Assembly: GCF_900113315.1 (NCBI RefSeq)
Contig: NZ_FOZG01000001.1
Span: 682,001 to 746,000 of the forward strand
Length of the DNA stretch: 64,000 nt
Direction of reading: 5' to 3'
DNA from: Sphingomonas jatrophae
GTDB lineage: Bacteria; Pseudomonadota; Alphaproteobacteria; Sphingomonadales; Sphingomonadaceae
The stretch's first letter is position 1; each line of letters begins with the position of its first letter. The notes below the pieces were generated by a model. It searched no databases. It was not told the DNA's origin and saw only the letters and a list, made by a program, of their open reading frames with translations. The position numbers and the translations under genes were made by a program. This document shows positions 8,123 to 17,292 of this stretch, piece after piece.

Positions 8123-10159
8123 ATGGGGGTTTTCGACGGCAGGCTCGGATCGGCGCTCGTCGCCGCCGTTGCGCTTGTGCCCCTGACAAGTGCCGCAGCC
8201 TTCCGCGCGCAGCTGGAGCAGCCTGCAGCGGCCGAAGTCGACCCGTTCGACGATCCTGTCTTTCAGCAATCGTTGCCGCCGCTCGATGCCACGGCACCGG
8301 TCGCGCCAGCGCCCCTGCCCGCCACGCCGCCTGTCGATCCGGCGCTCGCCGAGCCGCTGCCGCCGCTCGCCACGTTTGACGCGACCCCACCGGCTACACC
8401 CGCCCAATCCGCCGGTGCGGGCGAGACGCCCAAGATCCCGTACCGCACCGAAGTGACGGGGCTGAAGGACATCGGCCTCGACGACGAATATCGCGCGCTC
8501 TCCGCGCTGGCGAAGGACAAGCGCGCCGACAATGCCGCGCAGGTCGGCGCGCGGGCGGACGAGGATGTGAAGCTGATCGGCCGCTTGCTGCGCTCGCAGG
8601 GCTATTATGATGGCGTCGCCACCGCCAAGATCGCGCCGATCGACCAGGAGGGCGTCATCCGCGTCACGCTGACGGCTACGCCTGGTGCCCGCTACTCGCT
8701 CGGCAAGATCGCGATCACAGGTGCGGAGCCCGAGCCGACCAAGCTCGCCTATGACGCACTCGCGCTCAGCGAAGGCGCGCCGATCGTCGCTGCCGAGATT
8801 GAAGGCGCGGAGGCGCGGGTCGCGCTGCGCCTGCCCGAACAGGGCTTCCCGTTCGCCGAAGTGGGCGAGCGCGACATCCTGCTCGACGACGCCACGCACC
8901 GCGGTGACTATACGCTGCCGCTCACCAGCGGGCCGAAGGCGCGCTTTGGCGGGCTGCGGACCGAAGGCGATCCGGTGTTCGGGCTCGACCACCTCGCCAT
9001 CTTTCCGCGCTTCAAGGCGGGCGACCTCTACGACAGTCGCCAGACGGACGATCTCCGCCAGGCGCTGATCGGCACCAGCCTGTTCTCCACCATCGCGGTC
9101 GAGCCGGTGCGCACCGGCACGCTCAATCCGGACGGCACCGAGCAGGTCGACCTTCTTGTCCGCCAGACCAAGGGGCCGTGGCGGAGCCTCGCCGCCTCTG
9201 CCGGCTACGGCACCGGCGAAGGTGCGACGGTGACTGGCAGCTGGACGCACCGAAACCTGTTCCCGCCCGAAGGCGCGCTTACAGTTGCGGCGACCGCGGG
9301 CACGCTCCAGCAGAACGTCTCGGTGCTGTTCCGCCGGTCCAATGCCGGCCAGCGCGATCGCAGCTTTACCGCGGGCGCGTCGGTCGCACGCCAGCGATTC
9401 GCGGCTTACGATGCGGAGACGGTGCAGCTGAACGCGGCGCTCGCCCGCCAGTCGACGCCGATCTGGCAGAAGCGCTGGACATGGTCGGTCGGCACCGAAC
9501 TGGTCGCCACGCGCGAGGACCGCTTTGCCACGGCGACGCAGGCCCGCAACAACAGCACCTACTTCATCGTCGCCGTGCCGGCGCAGCTCGGCTTCGACTC
9601 CTCCGACAGCCTGCTCGATCCCACGCGCGGTTTCCGCGTCACCGGCCGCATCAGCCCGGAGGCACAGAAGCGTTCCGGCGGCGGCTTCGACGGCTATGCC
9701 CGCCTGCTGCTGGAGGGCAGCACCTATTATCCGGTGATGGACAATCTGGTGATCGCCGGTCGCGCGCGCGTCGGCTCGATCATGGGGGCGAGCCGCGATT
9801 CGATCGCGCCGTCGCGGCGCCTCTACGCCGGCGGCGGCGGCTCGGTGCGCGGCTTCGGCTTCCAGGAACTCGGCCCCAAGGACATCAACGATGATCCGAT
9901 CGGCGGTCGCTCGCTGACCGAATTCGCGCTGGAGGCGCGCTACCGCTTCGGCAATTACGGCATCGTGCCCTTCATCGACGCCGGTCGTGTGGGGGAAGGC
10001 TCGACACCCAGCATCTCCGACATGCGCTACGGTGTCGGCATCGGCGGGCGATATTACACCAATTTCGGTCCGCTCCGCGTCGATGTCGCCATGCCGATCG
10101 ATCGCCAGCCGGGCGAGAGCAAGATCGCACTCTACCTCTCCATCGGTCAGGCCTTCTGA
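8123..10159 (+). CDS. tamA: Omp85-family outer-membrane translocation subunit TamA
   Basis: About 678 residues from the ATG at 8123, which gives a good signal peptide ending at SAAAF. An in-frame ATG at 8060 would add 21 basic residues and is less likely. A Pro/Ala-rich linker follows the signal peptide. POTRA-like repeats come next (to about residue 290), then a 16-strand barrel with the diagnostic loop-6 motif SVRGFGFQELGP and a C-terminal strand ending in Phe (GQAF). Its stop overlaps the tamB start. The pair inserts certain outer-membrane proteins and, in recent models, moves phospholipids between the membranes. Confidence 0.92.
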   Translation: MGVFDGRLGSALVAAVALVPLTSAAAFRAQLEQPAAAEVDPFDDPVFQQSLPPLDATAPVAPAPLPATPPVDPALAEPLPPLATFDATPPATPAQSAGAGETPKIPYRTEVTGLKDIGLDDEYRALSALAKDKRADNAAQVGARADEDVKLIGRLLRSQGYYDGVATAKIAPIDQEGVIRVTLTATPGARYSLGKIAITGAEPEPTKLAYDALALSEGAPIVAAEIEGAEARVALRLPEQGFPFAEVGERDILLDDATHRGDYTLPLTSGPKARFGGLRTEGDPVFGLDHLAIFPRFKAGDLYDSRQTDDLRQALIGTSLFSTIAVEPVRTGTLNPDGTEQVDLLVRQTKGPWRSLAASAGYGTGEGATVTGSWTHRNLFPPEGALTVAATAGTLQQNVSVLFRRSNAGQRDRSFTAGASVARQRFAAYDAETVQLNAALARQSTPIWQKRWTWSVGTELVATREDRFATATQARNNSTYFIVAVPAQLGFDSSDSLLDPTRGFRVTGRISPEAQKRSGGGFDGYARLLLEGSTYYPVMDNLVIAGRARVGSIMGASRDSIAPSRRLYAGGGGSVRGFGFQELGPKDINDDPIGGRSLTEFALEARYRFGNYGIVPFIDAGRVGEGSTPSISDMRYGVGIGGRYYTNFGPLRVDVAMPIDRQPGESKIALYLSIGQAF

Positions 10160-13100
10160 TGCTGCGCAAGGTCGCCCGCGGCATCGCCATCGCGCTTGCC
10201 AGCCTCGTCCTGCTGCTGGCGCTGGCTCTGTGGTTCATCGATACCGCGCCCGGCCGCGCCTTCGTCGTGCGCCAGCTCAACGCCTTTTCGACCCAGTCGG
10301 GCATGGTCTTCCATGTCGATCGGATCGACGGCTCGCTTTACGGCCGCATGCGCCTGATCGGCTTCGAAGTGCGCGATCCTCGCGGGGCCTTCCTCGTAGC
10401 GCCCACCGCGTCACTCGACTGGCGGCCCTTCGCTTATGCCCGCGGCCGCATCGACGTCCGCTCGCTCGAATCGCCCGAAGTGCGCCTGCTGCGCATGCCG
10501 CAGCTGAAGCCCACGCCGAGTGACCCGAATGCGCCGCTGCTGCCCGACATCGATCTGTCGATCGGCAAACTGAAGGTCGACCGGCTGGTCGTGGAGCGGC
10601 CGATCACCGGCCGCCGCCACATCGTCCGCATCGCCGGCGCCGCCGACATTGCCGATGGGCGCGCCCGCATCACCGCCGACGCGGATACGTTGGTCGCGCC
10701 GCAAGTCGCAGGCGGCGACCGGCTGCGGCTGCGGCTGGATGCGGTGCCCGAGCAGAACCGCCTGTTCCTAGACGTGAAGCTTGCAGCGCCCGTCGGCGGG
10801 CTGGTCGACAGCTATGCCAAGCTCGGCAAGCCACTCGCTCTGTCCGTCGGCGGCAGCGGCGATTGGGCAAGCTGGGCAGGCCGCGCGCGCGCCACGCTTG
10901 CCGGTGCTCCGCTCGCCGATCTTGCCGTCACGGCACGGCAGGGCAGCTTCACCGTTCGCGGCGATGCCCGCCCGGGTGTCGCGTTGACGGGCCCAGCCGC
11001 TCGGTTGGTCGAGCCGGTGCTCGCGCTCGACATCGCCGGTACGCTGGGTGAGCGGAAGGTGCAGTTCTCCCGCATCGCTGCCCGCTCCGCCGCAGCCGAG
11101 GTGCAGGCGGCGGGACTCGTCGATCTCGGCACCAGCCAGTTCGGCGGCTTTCGCGTCGAGGGTCGCCTGCTTCGTCCCGGTGCGATCGCCGACAATCTCA
11201 CCGGCCGCAATCTCGCCTTCGCCGCCACGCTCGATGGACCGATGGCGACGCCTGTCGTGCAATATCGCCTGAGCGCCGCCGCGCTCGCGTTCGGCACCAC
11301 CGGGGTCGAGGGTGTTGAGGCCAGCGGCCGGGCGGTGATCGATGCCGATCGCATCCGCATCCCGGTGGCCGCGCGCGTGCGCCGCATCACCGGGCTGAAC
11401 GCAGCCGCGGGCGGCCTGCTCGAGAATGTCGCGGTGAATGGCGATCTTGCTTACTCGGCAGGCCGGCTGATCTCGGACAATCTGCGCATCCGCTCCTCGC
11501 GGATCGATGCCACCGCCATCGTCGTCGCCGATTTCGGGAAGGGCCGCTACACCGGCGCGCTGAAGGGGCGGGTCAACGATTATCGCATCGACGGCATCGG
11601 CCGCATCGCGCTGCAGACGGATGCGGAGCTGTTCGCCGGCCCACGCGGCGGCTTCGGCATCCGCGGCTGGGTGCGCGCCAACACGCGCACACTCGACAAT
11701 GAGAGCGTGCGCACCTTCCTCGGCGGCAATGCGCAGGTCTATGCCGATTTCCTGTTCGACGAGAATGGCGTTGCCAGCGTCCGCCGGCTGAGCGTCACCG
11801 CGCCCGGCTTTCGCCTGAATGGCGGCACAGCACGCTACGACACGGCCACCGGTCGCCTCGCCGCCAACCTGATCGGCGTGTCGCGTGCCTACGGACCGAT
11901 CTCGGTTGTCGCCGCGGGCACGCTCGACAACCTGCGCGTCAACCTCAAGGCGGCGCGGCCGAATGTCGGCGTGCCGCTGACCGACGTGGATGTCGAACTC
12001 GTCGGCGGCAGCGCGCGCGGCTATCAGGTTCGCGCGCGGGGCGGCTCGCCTTACGGCCCCTTCTCCGCCGACCTGCTCGTCCGCACCTCGCCGCGCATCA
12101 GCGTCGACATACGCGACGGCCGCTTCGCCGGGATCAGCTTCCGCGGCTCCGTCGCGGCGACGGCTGCCGGGCCCTATGCCGGCGCCGTCACGCTCGCCGG
12201 CTCCGGCCTGAACGGCCGCGTCCGCCTCGGCGCGGCCGGTCGTTACCAGCGGGCCGACTTCGACCTCACCGCCGCGGCCGCGCGCATCCCGATGCAGCCG
12301 CCTATCACTGTCGGCAGCGGCACGATCCGCGGCTCTGCCATCCTCTACCCCGCCGGGCCGGCGGTGATCGCTGATGCGAACCTGCGCGACATTCGCCACG
12401 GCACGCTGCTGGTCAGCGGCCTGCGCGCCAAGGTGAATTTTACGAATGGCCGCGGCACCGTTCAGATGGCAGCCGCGGGTGAAAGCGGCGTGCCGTTCAG
12501 CGTCCAGGCGCAGGCCGCGCTAACCCCGGGCCGCGTCGTCGCCAATCTGCGCGGCGTCGTGAACGATGTAGCGTTCCGGCTCGCCCAGCCAGCAATTGCG
12601 ACCAAGCAGGGCGCCGATTGGCTGCTCGCCCCCACCCTGCTGGTCGTGCCGCAGGGCCAAGTGCGCCTTGCCGGCCGCTATGGCGCTGCGGGCATCTCTG
12701 GCCGCGCCGACCTCGACGGCATGGACCTCGCCATCGTCGAGGCGTTCGTTCCCGGGCTCGGCGTCGGCGGCAAGGTGTCGGGCGGCATCACCGTAGCGAC
12801 GGGTGGCAACGTGCCAACCGTGGACGCGCGGCTCACGATCGCCAACCTCACCCGCACGGCGGCCTATGTCGTGTCGCAGCCGGTCGACGTCGCCCTGCTC
12901 GCCCGCCTGTCCGATGCGGGGGGTGAAGCGCGCGCCGTTGTCCGCCGTAATGGAGTGGCAGTTGGCCGGTTGCAGGCGCGGCTGGCACCGTTCGGTGCGG
13001 GTGCGTCGCTGTCGCAGCGCCTCCTCTCCGCACCGCTTGCCGGCGGCATCCGTTACAACGGCCCGGCCGAGGTGCTGTGGACGCTGACCGGTATCGCGGG

Positions 13101-14331
13101 GCAGACCGTCACCGGACCCGTCGCGGTCGCTGCCGATTTCGGCGGGCGTGCGGATCGGCCGACGCTGACCGGTGTCGTCCGCTCCTCTACGCTCCGCTAC
13201 GAGAACCAGGCCTACGGCACCGTCCTGTCCAACATCGCCATCGATGGCCGCTTCACCCAATCCCGGCTGGAGATCGCCTCGCTCACCGCTCGCGCCGGTC
13301 GCGGCAGCGTGACTGCGCAAGGCTCGGTCGGGCTTGATGCGGCGAGCGGCTTCCCCATCGATCTGCGCGCGACCCTCGACGACGCACAGCTTGCCCGGTC
13401 CGACGCGCTTGCCGCCACCGTCTCGGGCACGGTCGCTGTCAGCAACAGCCGTGCGAACGGCGCGCTGATCCGTGGCGACCTGCGCATCCCCGAGGCGCGC
13501 TACGAGATCATTCGCCAGGGCGCCGCCGAGGTGCCCGAGTTGACCGGGGTCCGCCGCAAGACGACGCCCAAGCCCCGCCCCGGCAGCGCCACAGGGACAG
13601 GCACGGTGCCGAGCAACTGGAAGCTGGACATCCGCGTGCGCGCCGACAACCGCATCTACGTCTCCGGCATGGGGCTGGAGGCGGAGTGGGCGACCGATCT
13701 GCGCGTCGGCGGCACCGCCACCACACCGCGCGTCACCGGCAAGCTGGAAGTGGTGCGCGGCACGTACAGCTTTGCCGGCCGCCGCTTCGATCTGGCCAAT
13801 ACGGGCGAGGTGACGTTCGACGGCGGCGTGCTGACCAACCCGCAGCTGAACATCTCGGCGACGACGAGCGTGGAGGGTGTCACCGCCACGATCAACATCG
13901 GCGGCCGCGCGCAGAATCCGCAGATCACGTTCACCTCCACGCCGACGCTGCCGCAGGACGAGGTGCTGTCCCGCCTGCTGTTCGGCCAGTCGGTGACGAA
14001 CCTGTCGCCGACGCAGGCGCTCCAGCTCGCCGCCGCGCTCAATTCGCTGCGTGGGTCGGGCGGCGGGCTCAACCCGCTTGGCAAGCTGCGCTCGGCGACG
14101 GGCATCGACCGGCTACGCATCCTCGGTGCGGACAAGACGGCTGGGCGCGGCACCGCGCTCGCTGCCGGGCAATATATCTCCAACGACATCTATGTGGAGA
14201 TCATCACCGACGCGCGCGGCTTCACCGCAACGCAGCTGGAGATCGCGCTGTCCAAGAGCCTCAGCCTGCTCTCCTCGGTCAGCAGCTTCGGTGGGCAGAG
14301 CGTGAACCTGAAGTACGGCAAGGATTATTGA
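10159..14331 (+). CDS. tamB: Translocation and assembly module protein TamB (AsmA/DUF490 family)
   Basis: A 1390-residue protein with one N-terminal transmembrane helix (about residues 8-28), followed by a very long stretch of repeated beta-strand sequence typical of the beta-taco fold that spans the periplasm. The C-terminal DUF490 domain includes LPQDEVLSRLLFGQS and LSPTQALQLAAALN, ending in VNLKYGKDY. The length fits the family. The ATG overlaps the tamA stop, so the two are coupled. It partners with TamA in the outer membrane. Confidence 0.93.
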   Translation: MLRKVARGIAIALASLVLLLALALWFIDTAPGRAFVVRQLNAFSTQSGMVFHVDRIDGSLYGRMRLIGFEVRDPRGAFLVAPTASLDWRPFAYARGRIDVRSLESPEVRLLRMPQLKPTPSDPNAPLLPDIDLSIGKLKVDRLVVERPITGRRHIVRIAGAADIADGRARITADADTLVAPQVAGGDRLRLRLDAVPEQNRLFLDVKLAAPVGGLVDSYAKLGKPLALSVGGSGDWASWAGRARATLAGAPLADLAVTARQGSFTVRGDARPGVALTGPAARLVEPVLALDIAGTLGERKVQFSRIAARSAAAEVQAAGLVDLGTSQFGGFRVEGRLLRPGAIADNLTGRNLAFAATLDGPMATPVVQYRLSAAALAFGTTGVEGVEASGRAVIDADRIRIPVAARVRRITGLNAAAGGLLENVAVNGDLAYSAGRLISDNLRIRSSRIDATAIVVADFGKGRYTGALKGRVNDYRIDGIGRIALQTDAELFAGPRGGFGIRGWVRANTRTLDNESVRTFLGGNAQVYADFLFDENGVASVRRLSVTAPGFRLNGGTARYDTATGRLAANLIGVSRAYGPISVVAAGTLDNLRVNLKAARPNVGVPLTDVDVELVGGSARGYQVRARGGSPYGPFSADLLVRTSPRISVDIRDGRFAGISFRGSVAATAAGPYAGAVTLAGSGLNGRVRLGAAGRYQRADFDLTAAAARIPMQPPITVGSGTIRGSAILYPAGPAVIADANLRDIRHGTLLVSGLRAKVNFTNGRGTVQMAAAGESGVPFSVQAQAALTPGRVVANLRGVVNDVAFRLAQPAIATKQGADWLLAPTLLVVPQGQVRLAGRYGAAGISGRADLDGMDLAIVEAFVPGLGVGGKVSGGITVATGGNVPTVDARLTIANLTRTAAYVVSQPVDVALLARLSDAGGEARAVVRRNGVAVGRLQARLAPFGAGASLSQRLLSAPLAGGIRYNGPAEVLWTLTGIAGQTVTGPVAVAADFGGRADRPTLTGVVRSSTLRYENQAYGTVLSNIAIDGRFTQSRLEIASLTARAGRGSVTAQGSVGLDAASGFPIDLRATLDDAQLARSDALAATVSGTVAVSNSRANGALIRGDLRIPEARYEIIRQGAAEVPELTGVRRKTTPKPRPGSATGTGTVPSNWKLDIRVRADNRIYVSGMGLEAEWATDLRVGGTATTPRVTGKLEVVRGTYSFAGRRFDLANTGEVTFDGGVLTNPQLNISATTSVEGVTATINIGGRAQNPQITFTSTPTLPQDEVLSRLLFGQSVTNLSPTQALQLAAALNSLRGSGGGLNPLGKLRSATGIDRLRILGADKTAGRGTALAAGQYISNDIYVEIITDARGFTATQLEIALSKSLSLLSSVSSFGGQSVNLKYGKDY

Positions 14332-14455
14332 GGCGAGCTAGGATGGGTGCGGCACCGTTCGCCGCTCCGCCCGCCTCAGCGTTGCGATGCCCGTCACCAG
14401 CAACGTCGCCCGGGGCGCTTGCGCGCGTCATCCGTCGCACCTAGCTCCCGCAGCC

Positions 14456-15973
14456 ATGATCCTCCGCCTTCGTCCGCGGCATGTCCGCCTGCTTTCGCTC
14501 GCACTCGGCCTCGTCTCCGCGACGGGCTTTGCGCCGTGGCATCTGTGGCTCGCCACGCTGCTGGCGGTCGCCGGCTGGATGGGCTTCGTCCGTGCGGCGC
14601 CGCGCCTCCGCGATGCCGCCTTGGTCGGATGGCTGTTCGGGCTCGGCCAGTTCGTGCTCGGGTTGAACTGGATCGCCACCGCTTTCACCTATCAGGCAGC
14701 GATGCCCGCCTGGCTCGGCTGGGTCGCGGTGGTGCTGCTGTCGCTCTACCTCGCCGTCTATCCGATGTTCGCAGCGATGCTCGCGTGGCGATACCGGGCG
14801 AACGGGCCTGCCTTCATTCTAGCCTTCGCCGCTGCCTGGATCGCGACCGAGTGGCTCCGCGCAACGATGTTCACCGGTTTCGCCTGGAACCCGCTTGGCG
14901 TGATCGTGATGGGTACAGGCGCGCTCGACCTTGAAGTCGCTGGCCGGCTGGCGCGCCTGGTCGGCACCTATGGCCTGTCCGGGCTGATCCTGCTTTGGGC
15001 GGGCGCGGCACTGCTAGCGACCCGGCACCGGCTGAGGCTGGCCGCCGTGCTGCTCGTTCCGCTGCTATTGATCCGCTTCGTGCCGTGGCCGAGCGCACCC
15101 GCCGCAGCGCCGACCGCGCCCGAATTGCGCATCGTCCAGCCCAAAATCGGCCAGCAGGACAAATGGGATCAGGCCGCGCAATCCGCCAACTTCGCGCGCT
15201 TGGCTGGCCTCAGCCGCAAGGTCGGCACCAACCCGCGCCTGCTGCTCTGGCCCGAGGCGGCAGTGCCCGACTATCTCGAGGAGGAGCCGTGGGCCCGCGC
15301 GCGCCTCGCCCGTTTGCTAGGGCCGCGAGATCTGCTGCTCACCGGCGGATCGGCGCTGGTCTATGATCGGACGGGCAAGCTGGTTGCCGCGCGGAACAGC
15401 CTGTTCGCGCTGGATCCGCAGGCGCGCCTGATCGGCCGCTATGACAAGGCTCACCTTGTGCCGTATGGCGAATATCTGCCGATGCGGCCGCTCCTCTCTG
15501 CCATCGGCCTGTCACGGCTGGCGCCGGGCGATCTCGATTTCCTGCCCGGCCCCGGTGCGCAGTCTATCGACCTGCCCGGGTTCGGCCGCGTGGGCGTGCA
15601 GATCTGTTACGAGATGATCTTCTCCGGCCGCGTCGTGGATGCCGCGCGGCGCCCGTCTTTCCTGTTCAACCCGTCCAACGATGCATGGTTCGGTGCGTGG
15701 GGACCGCCGCAGCATCTCGCCCAGGCGCGGCTGCGTGCTGTCGAGGAGGGATTGCCTGTGGTTCGCGCAACGCCGACCGGCATTTCCGCAGTGATCGACG
15801 CCGACGGTCGCCTGCTTGATGCGCTGCCATGGCGGCAGGCAGGGGTGATCGACGCGCTGCTGCCCCCGCCGCTCACGCCCACCTTGTTCGCGCGCTTCGG
15901 CAATGCGCTGCCCCTGCTCCTCTCGCTGATGCTGGCCGTCGCGGCGATTGCGTGCCGCCGCATCCGCCGCTAA
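14456..15973 (+). CDS. lnt: Apolipoprotein N-acyltransferase
   Basis: Inner-membrane enzyme that adds the third acyl chain to lipoproteins after LspA cleavage. About 505 residues. The N-terminal half has several membrane helices. The C-terminal half is a nitrilase domain with the triad Glu267 (LLLWPEAA), Lys331 (GRYDKAHLVPYGEY) and Cys384 (VQICYEMIF). The ATG at 14456 is preferred over one 69 nt upstream because it leads directly into the first membrane helix. The 124 nt after tamB carry no other gene. Confidence 0.95.
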   Translation: MILRLRPRHVRLLSLALGLVSATGFAPWHLWLATLLAVAGWMGFVRAAPRLRDAALVGWLFGLGQFVLGLNWIATAFTYQAAMPAWLGWVAVVLLSLYLAVYPMFAAMLAWRYRANGPAFILAFAAAWIATEWLRATMFTGFAWNPLGVIVMGTGALDLEVAGRLARLVGTYGLSGLILLWAGAALLATRHRLRLAAVLLVPLLLIRFVPWPSAPAAAPTAPELRIVQPKIGQQDKWDQAAQSANFARLAGLSRKVGTNPRLLLWPEAAVPDYLEEEPWARARLARLLGPRDLLLTGGSALVYDRTGKLVAARNSLFALDPQARLIGRYDKAHLVPYGEYLPMRPLLSAIGLSRLAPGDLDFLPGPGAQSIDLPGFGRVGVQICYEMIFSGRVVDAARRPSFLFNPSNDAWFGAWGPPQHLAQARLRAVEEGLPVVRATPTGISAVIDADGRLLDALPWRQAGVIDALLPPPLTPTLFARFGNALPLLLSLMLAVAAIACRRIRR

Positions 15974-15987
15974 GGGCGGTCATAAGC

Positions 15988-16007
15988 ATATAACCAAGTC
16001 TTTATAT
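15988..16007 (+). promoter_or_regulatory. AT-rich dyad upstream of metK (candidate methionine/SAM operator)
   Basis: An inverted repeat with arms ATATAA (15988-15993) and TTATAT (16002-16007) stands out in GC-rich sequence. Its right half CTTTAT resembles the ATAAAG/CTTTAT operators I associate with ArsR-type SAM-cycle regulators (SahR/SamR) of Proteobacteria. It lies 23 nt before metK. Assignment to a regulator is inference. Confidence 0.4.
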
Positions 16008-16029
16008 CCACACGAAGCGAAGGGCGGCC

Positions 16030-17250
16030 ATGCGCGAATCGTACCTGTTCACCTCCGAGAGCGTCTCCGAGGGCCACCCCGACAAGGTTGCCGATCAGAT
16101 ATCGGATGCGGTGGTCGATCTCTTCCTCGCCAAGGATCCGCAGGCGCGCGTCGCGTGCGAGACGCTGACCACCACCAACAAGGTGGTGCTGGCGGGCGAG
16201 ATCCGCGGTCGCGGCATTTATGAGGATGGTCAGTGGGCCGAGGGCGTGCTCGACGAGATCGAGGCGGCGGTGCGCCATACGGTGAAGCGCATCGGCTATG
16301 AGCAGGACGGTTTCCATTGGCAGACGTTCGACTTCTCGAACAATCTGCACGGCCAGTCCGCCCACATCGCGCAGGGCGTGGATGAGAGCGGCAACAAGGA
16401 CGAGGGCGCGGGCGATCAGGGCATCATGTTCGGTTACGCGACCGACGAGACGCCCGATTTCCTCCCCGCCACGCTCTATTACTCGCACCGCATCCTCGAG
16501 CGGATGGCGCAGGACCGGCACGGCAAGGTCGTCCCCTTCCTCGAGCCCGATGCCAAGAGCCAGGTGACGCTCGCCTACGAGAATGGCGTGCCTGTCCGCG
16601 CGACGGCGCTGGTCGTCTCCACGCAGCATGCGCTCGGCTATTATGACGATGGCAGCGAGGGTTCGGACGCGGCCAAGTATAAGGAACTGCGCGACTATGT
16701 CGTCGGCGTGTTCCACGACGTGCTGCCGCAGGGCTTCATCACCGACGAGACCAAGATCTACGTCAACCCGACCGGCCGTTTCGAGATCGGCGGGCCGGAC
16801 GGCGATGCGGGCCTGACCGGCCGCAAGATCATCGTCGACACCTATGGCGGCGCGGCCCCGCACGGCGGCGGCGCGTTCAGCGGCAAGGATCCGACCAAGG
16901 TCGATCGCTCCGCGGCCTATGTCGCCCGCTACATGGCGAAGAACGTCGTGGCGGCGGGCCTGGCGAAGCGCTGCACCATCCAGCTCAGCTATGCCATCGG
17001 CATCGCCGAGCCGCTCAGCCTCTATGTCGACCTGCACGAGACCGGCACTGTCGATGCCGCCAAGATCGAGGCGGTGCTGCCGACGCTCGTCAAGCTGACG
17101 CCCAAGGGCATCCGTGAGCATCTTCAGCTCAACAAGCCGATCTATCAGCAGACCGCCAGCTACGGCCATTTCGGCCGCAAGGCGGATGGTGACGCGTTCA
17201 CTTGGGAGCGGACCGACCTCGTCGATCAGCTCAAGGCCGCCATCGCCTGA
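16030..17250 (+). CDS. metK: S-adenosylmethionine synthetase
   Basis: Makes SAM from methionine and ATP. A 406-residue protein with the canonical N-terminus [21 protein letters not shown], the hexapeptide region [12 protein letters not shown] (about 120-131), and the P-loop-like [24 protein letters not shown] at 16020-16024 lies 5 nt upstream of the ATG. It ends at a strong hairpin shared with the convergent katE. Only 56 nt separate it from lnt, too short for most SAM riboswitch classes and with no recognisable aptamer. Confidence 0.98.
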   Translation: MRESYLFTSESVSEGHPDKVADQISDAVVDLFLAKDPQARVACETLTTTNKVVLAGEIRGRGIYEDGQWAEGVLDEIEAAVRHTVKRIGYEQDGFHWQTFDFSNNLHGQSAHIAQGVDESGNKDEGAGDQGIMFGYATDETPDFLPATLYYSHRILERMAQDRHGKVVPFLEPDAKSQVTLAYENGVPVRATALVVSTQHALGYYDDGSEGSDAAKYKELRDYVVGVFHDVLPQGFITDETKIYVNPTGRFEIGGPDGDAGLTGRKIIVDTYGGAAPHGGGAFSGKDPTKVDRSAAYVARYMAKNVVAAGLAKRCTIQLSYAIGIAEPLSLYVDLHETGTVDAAKIEAVLPTLVKLTPKGIREHLQLNKPIYQQTASYGHFGRKADGDAFTWERTDLVDQLKAAIA

Positions 17251-17257
17251 TCCGCAC

Positions 17258-17286
17258 GGAGGCCCCGGCCGTCAGCCGGGGCCTCC
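17258..17286. terminator. Bidirectional hairpin between metK and katE
   Basis: A perfect 12-bp GC-rich stem (17258-17269 with 17275-17286) around a 5-nt loop lies 7 nt after the metK stop and 6 nt before the katE stop on the other strand. The T-tract is weak (TGCCCTT), so strength as an intrinsic terminator is uncertain. Confidence 0.7.
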
Positions 17287-17292
17287 TGCCCT

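Noticed and set aside
7535-9250. Minus-strand open frame opposite lspA, the DUF3035 gene and tamA
   Set aside because: It spans three real plus-strand genes and their junctions, with no ribosome site or recognisable domain.
10768-12399. Long minus-strand open frame within tamB
   Set aside because: Composition is that of an antisense shadow. The plus-strand TamB frame is continuous over 4.1 kb with recognisable domains.
15974-16029. SAM riboswitch upstream of metK
   Set aside because: 56 nt is too short for most classes, and no pseudoknot or aptamer core is visible. A protein operator is a better explanation for the AT-rich dyad.
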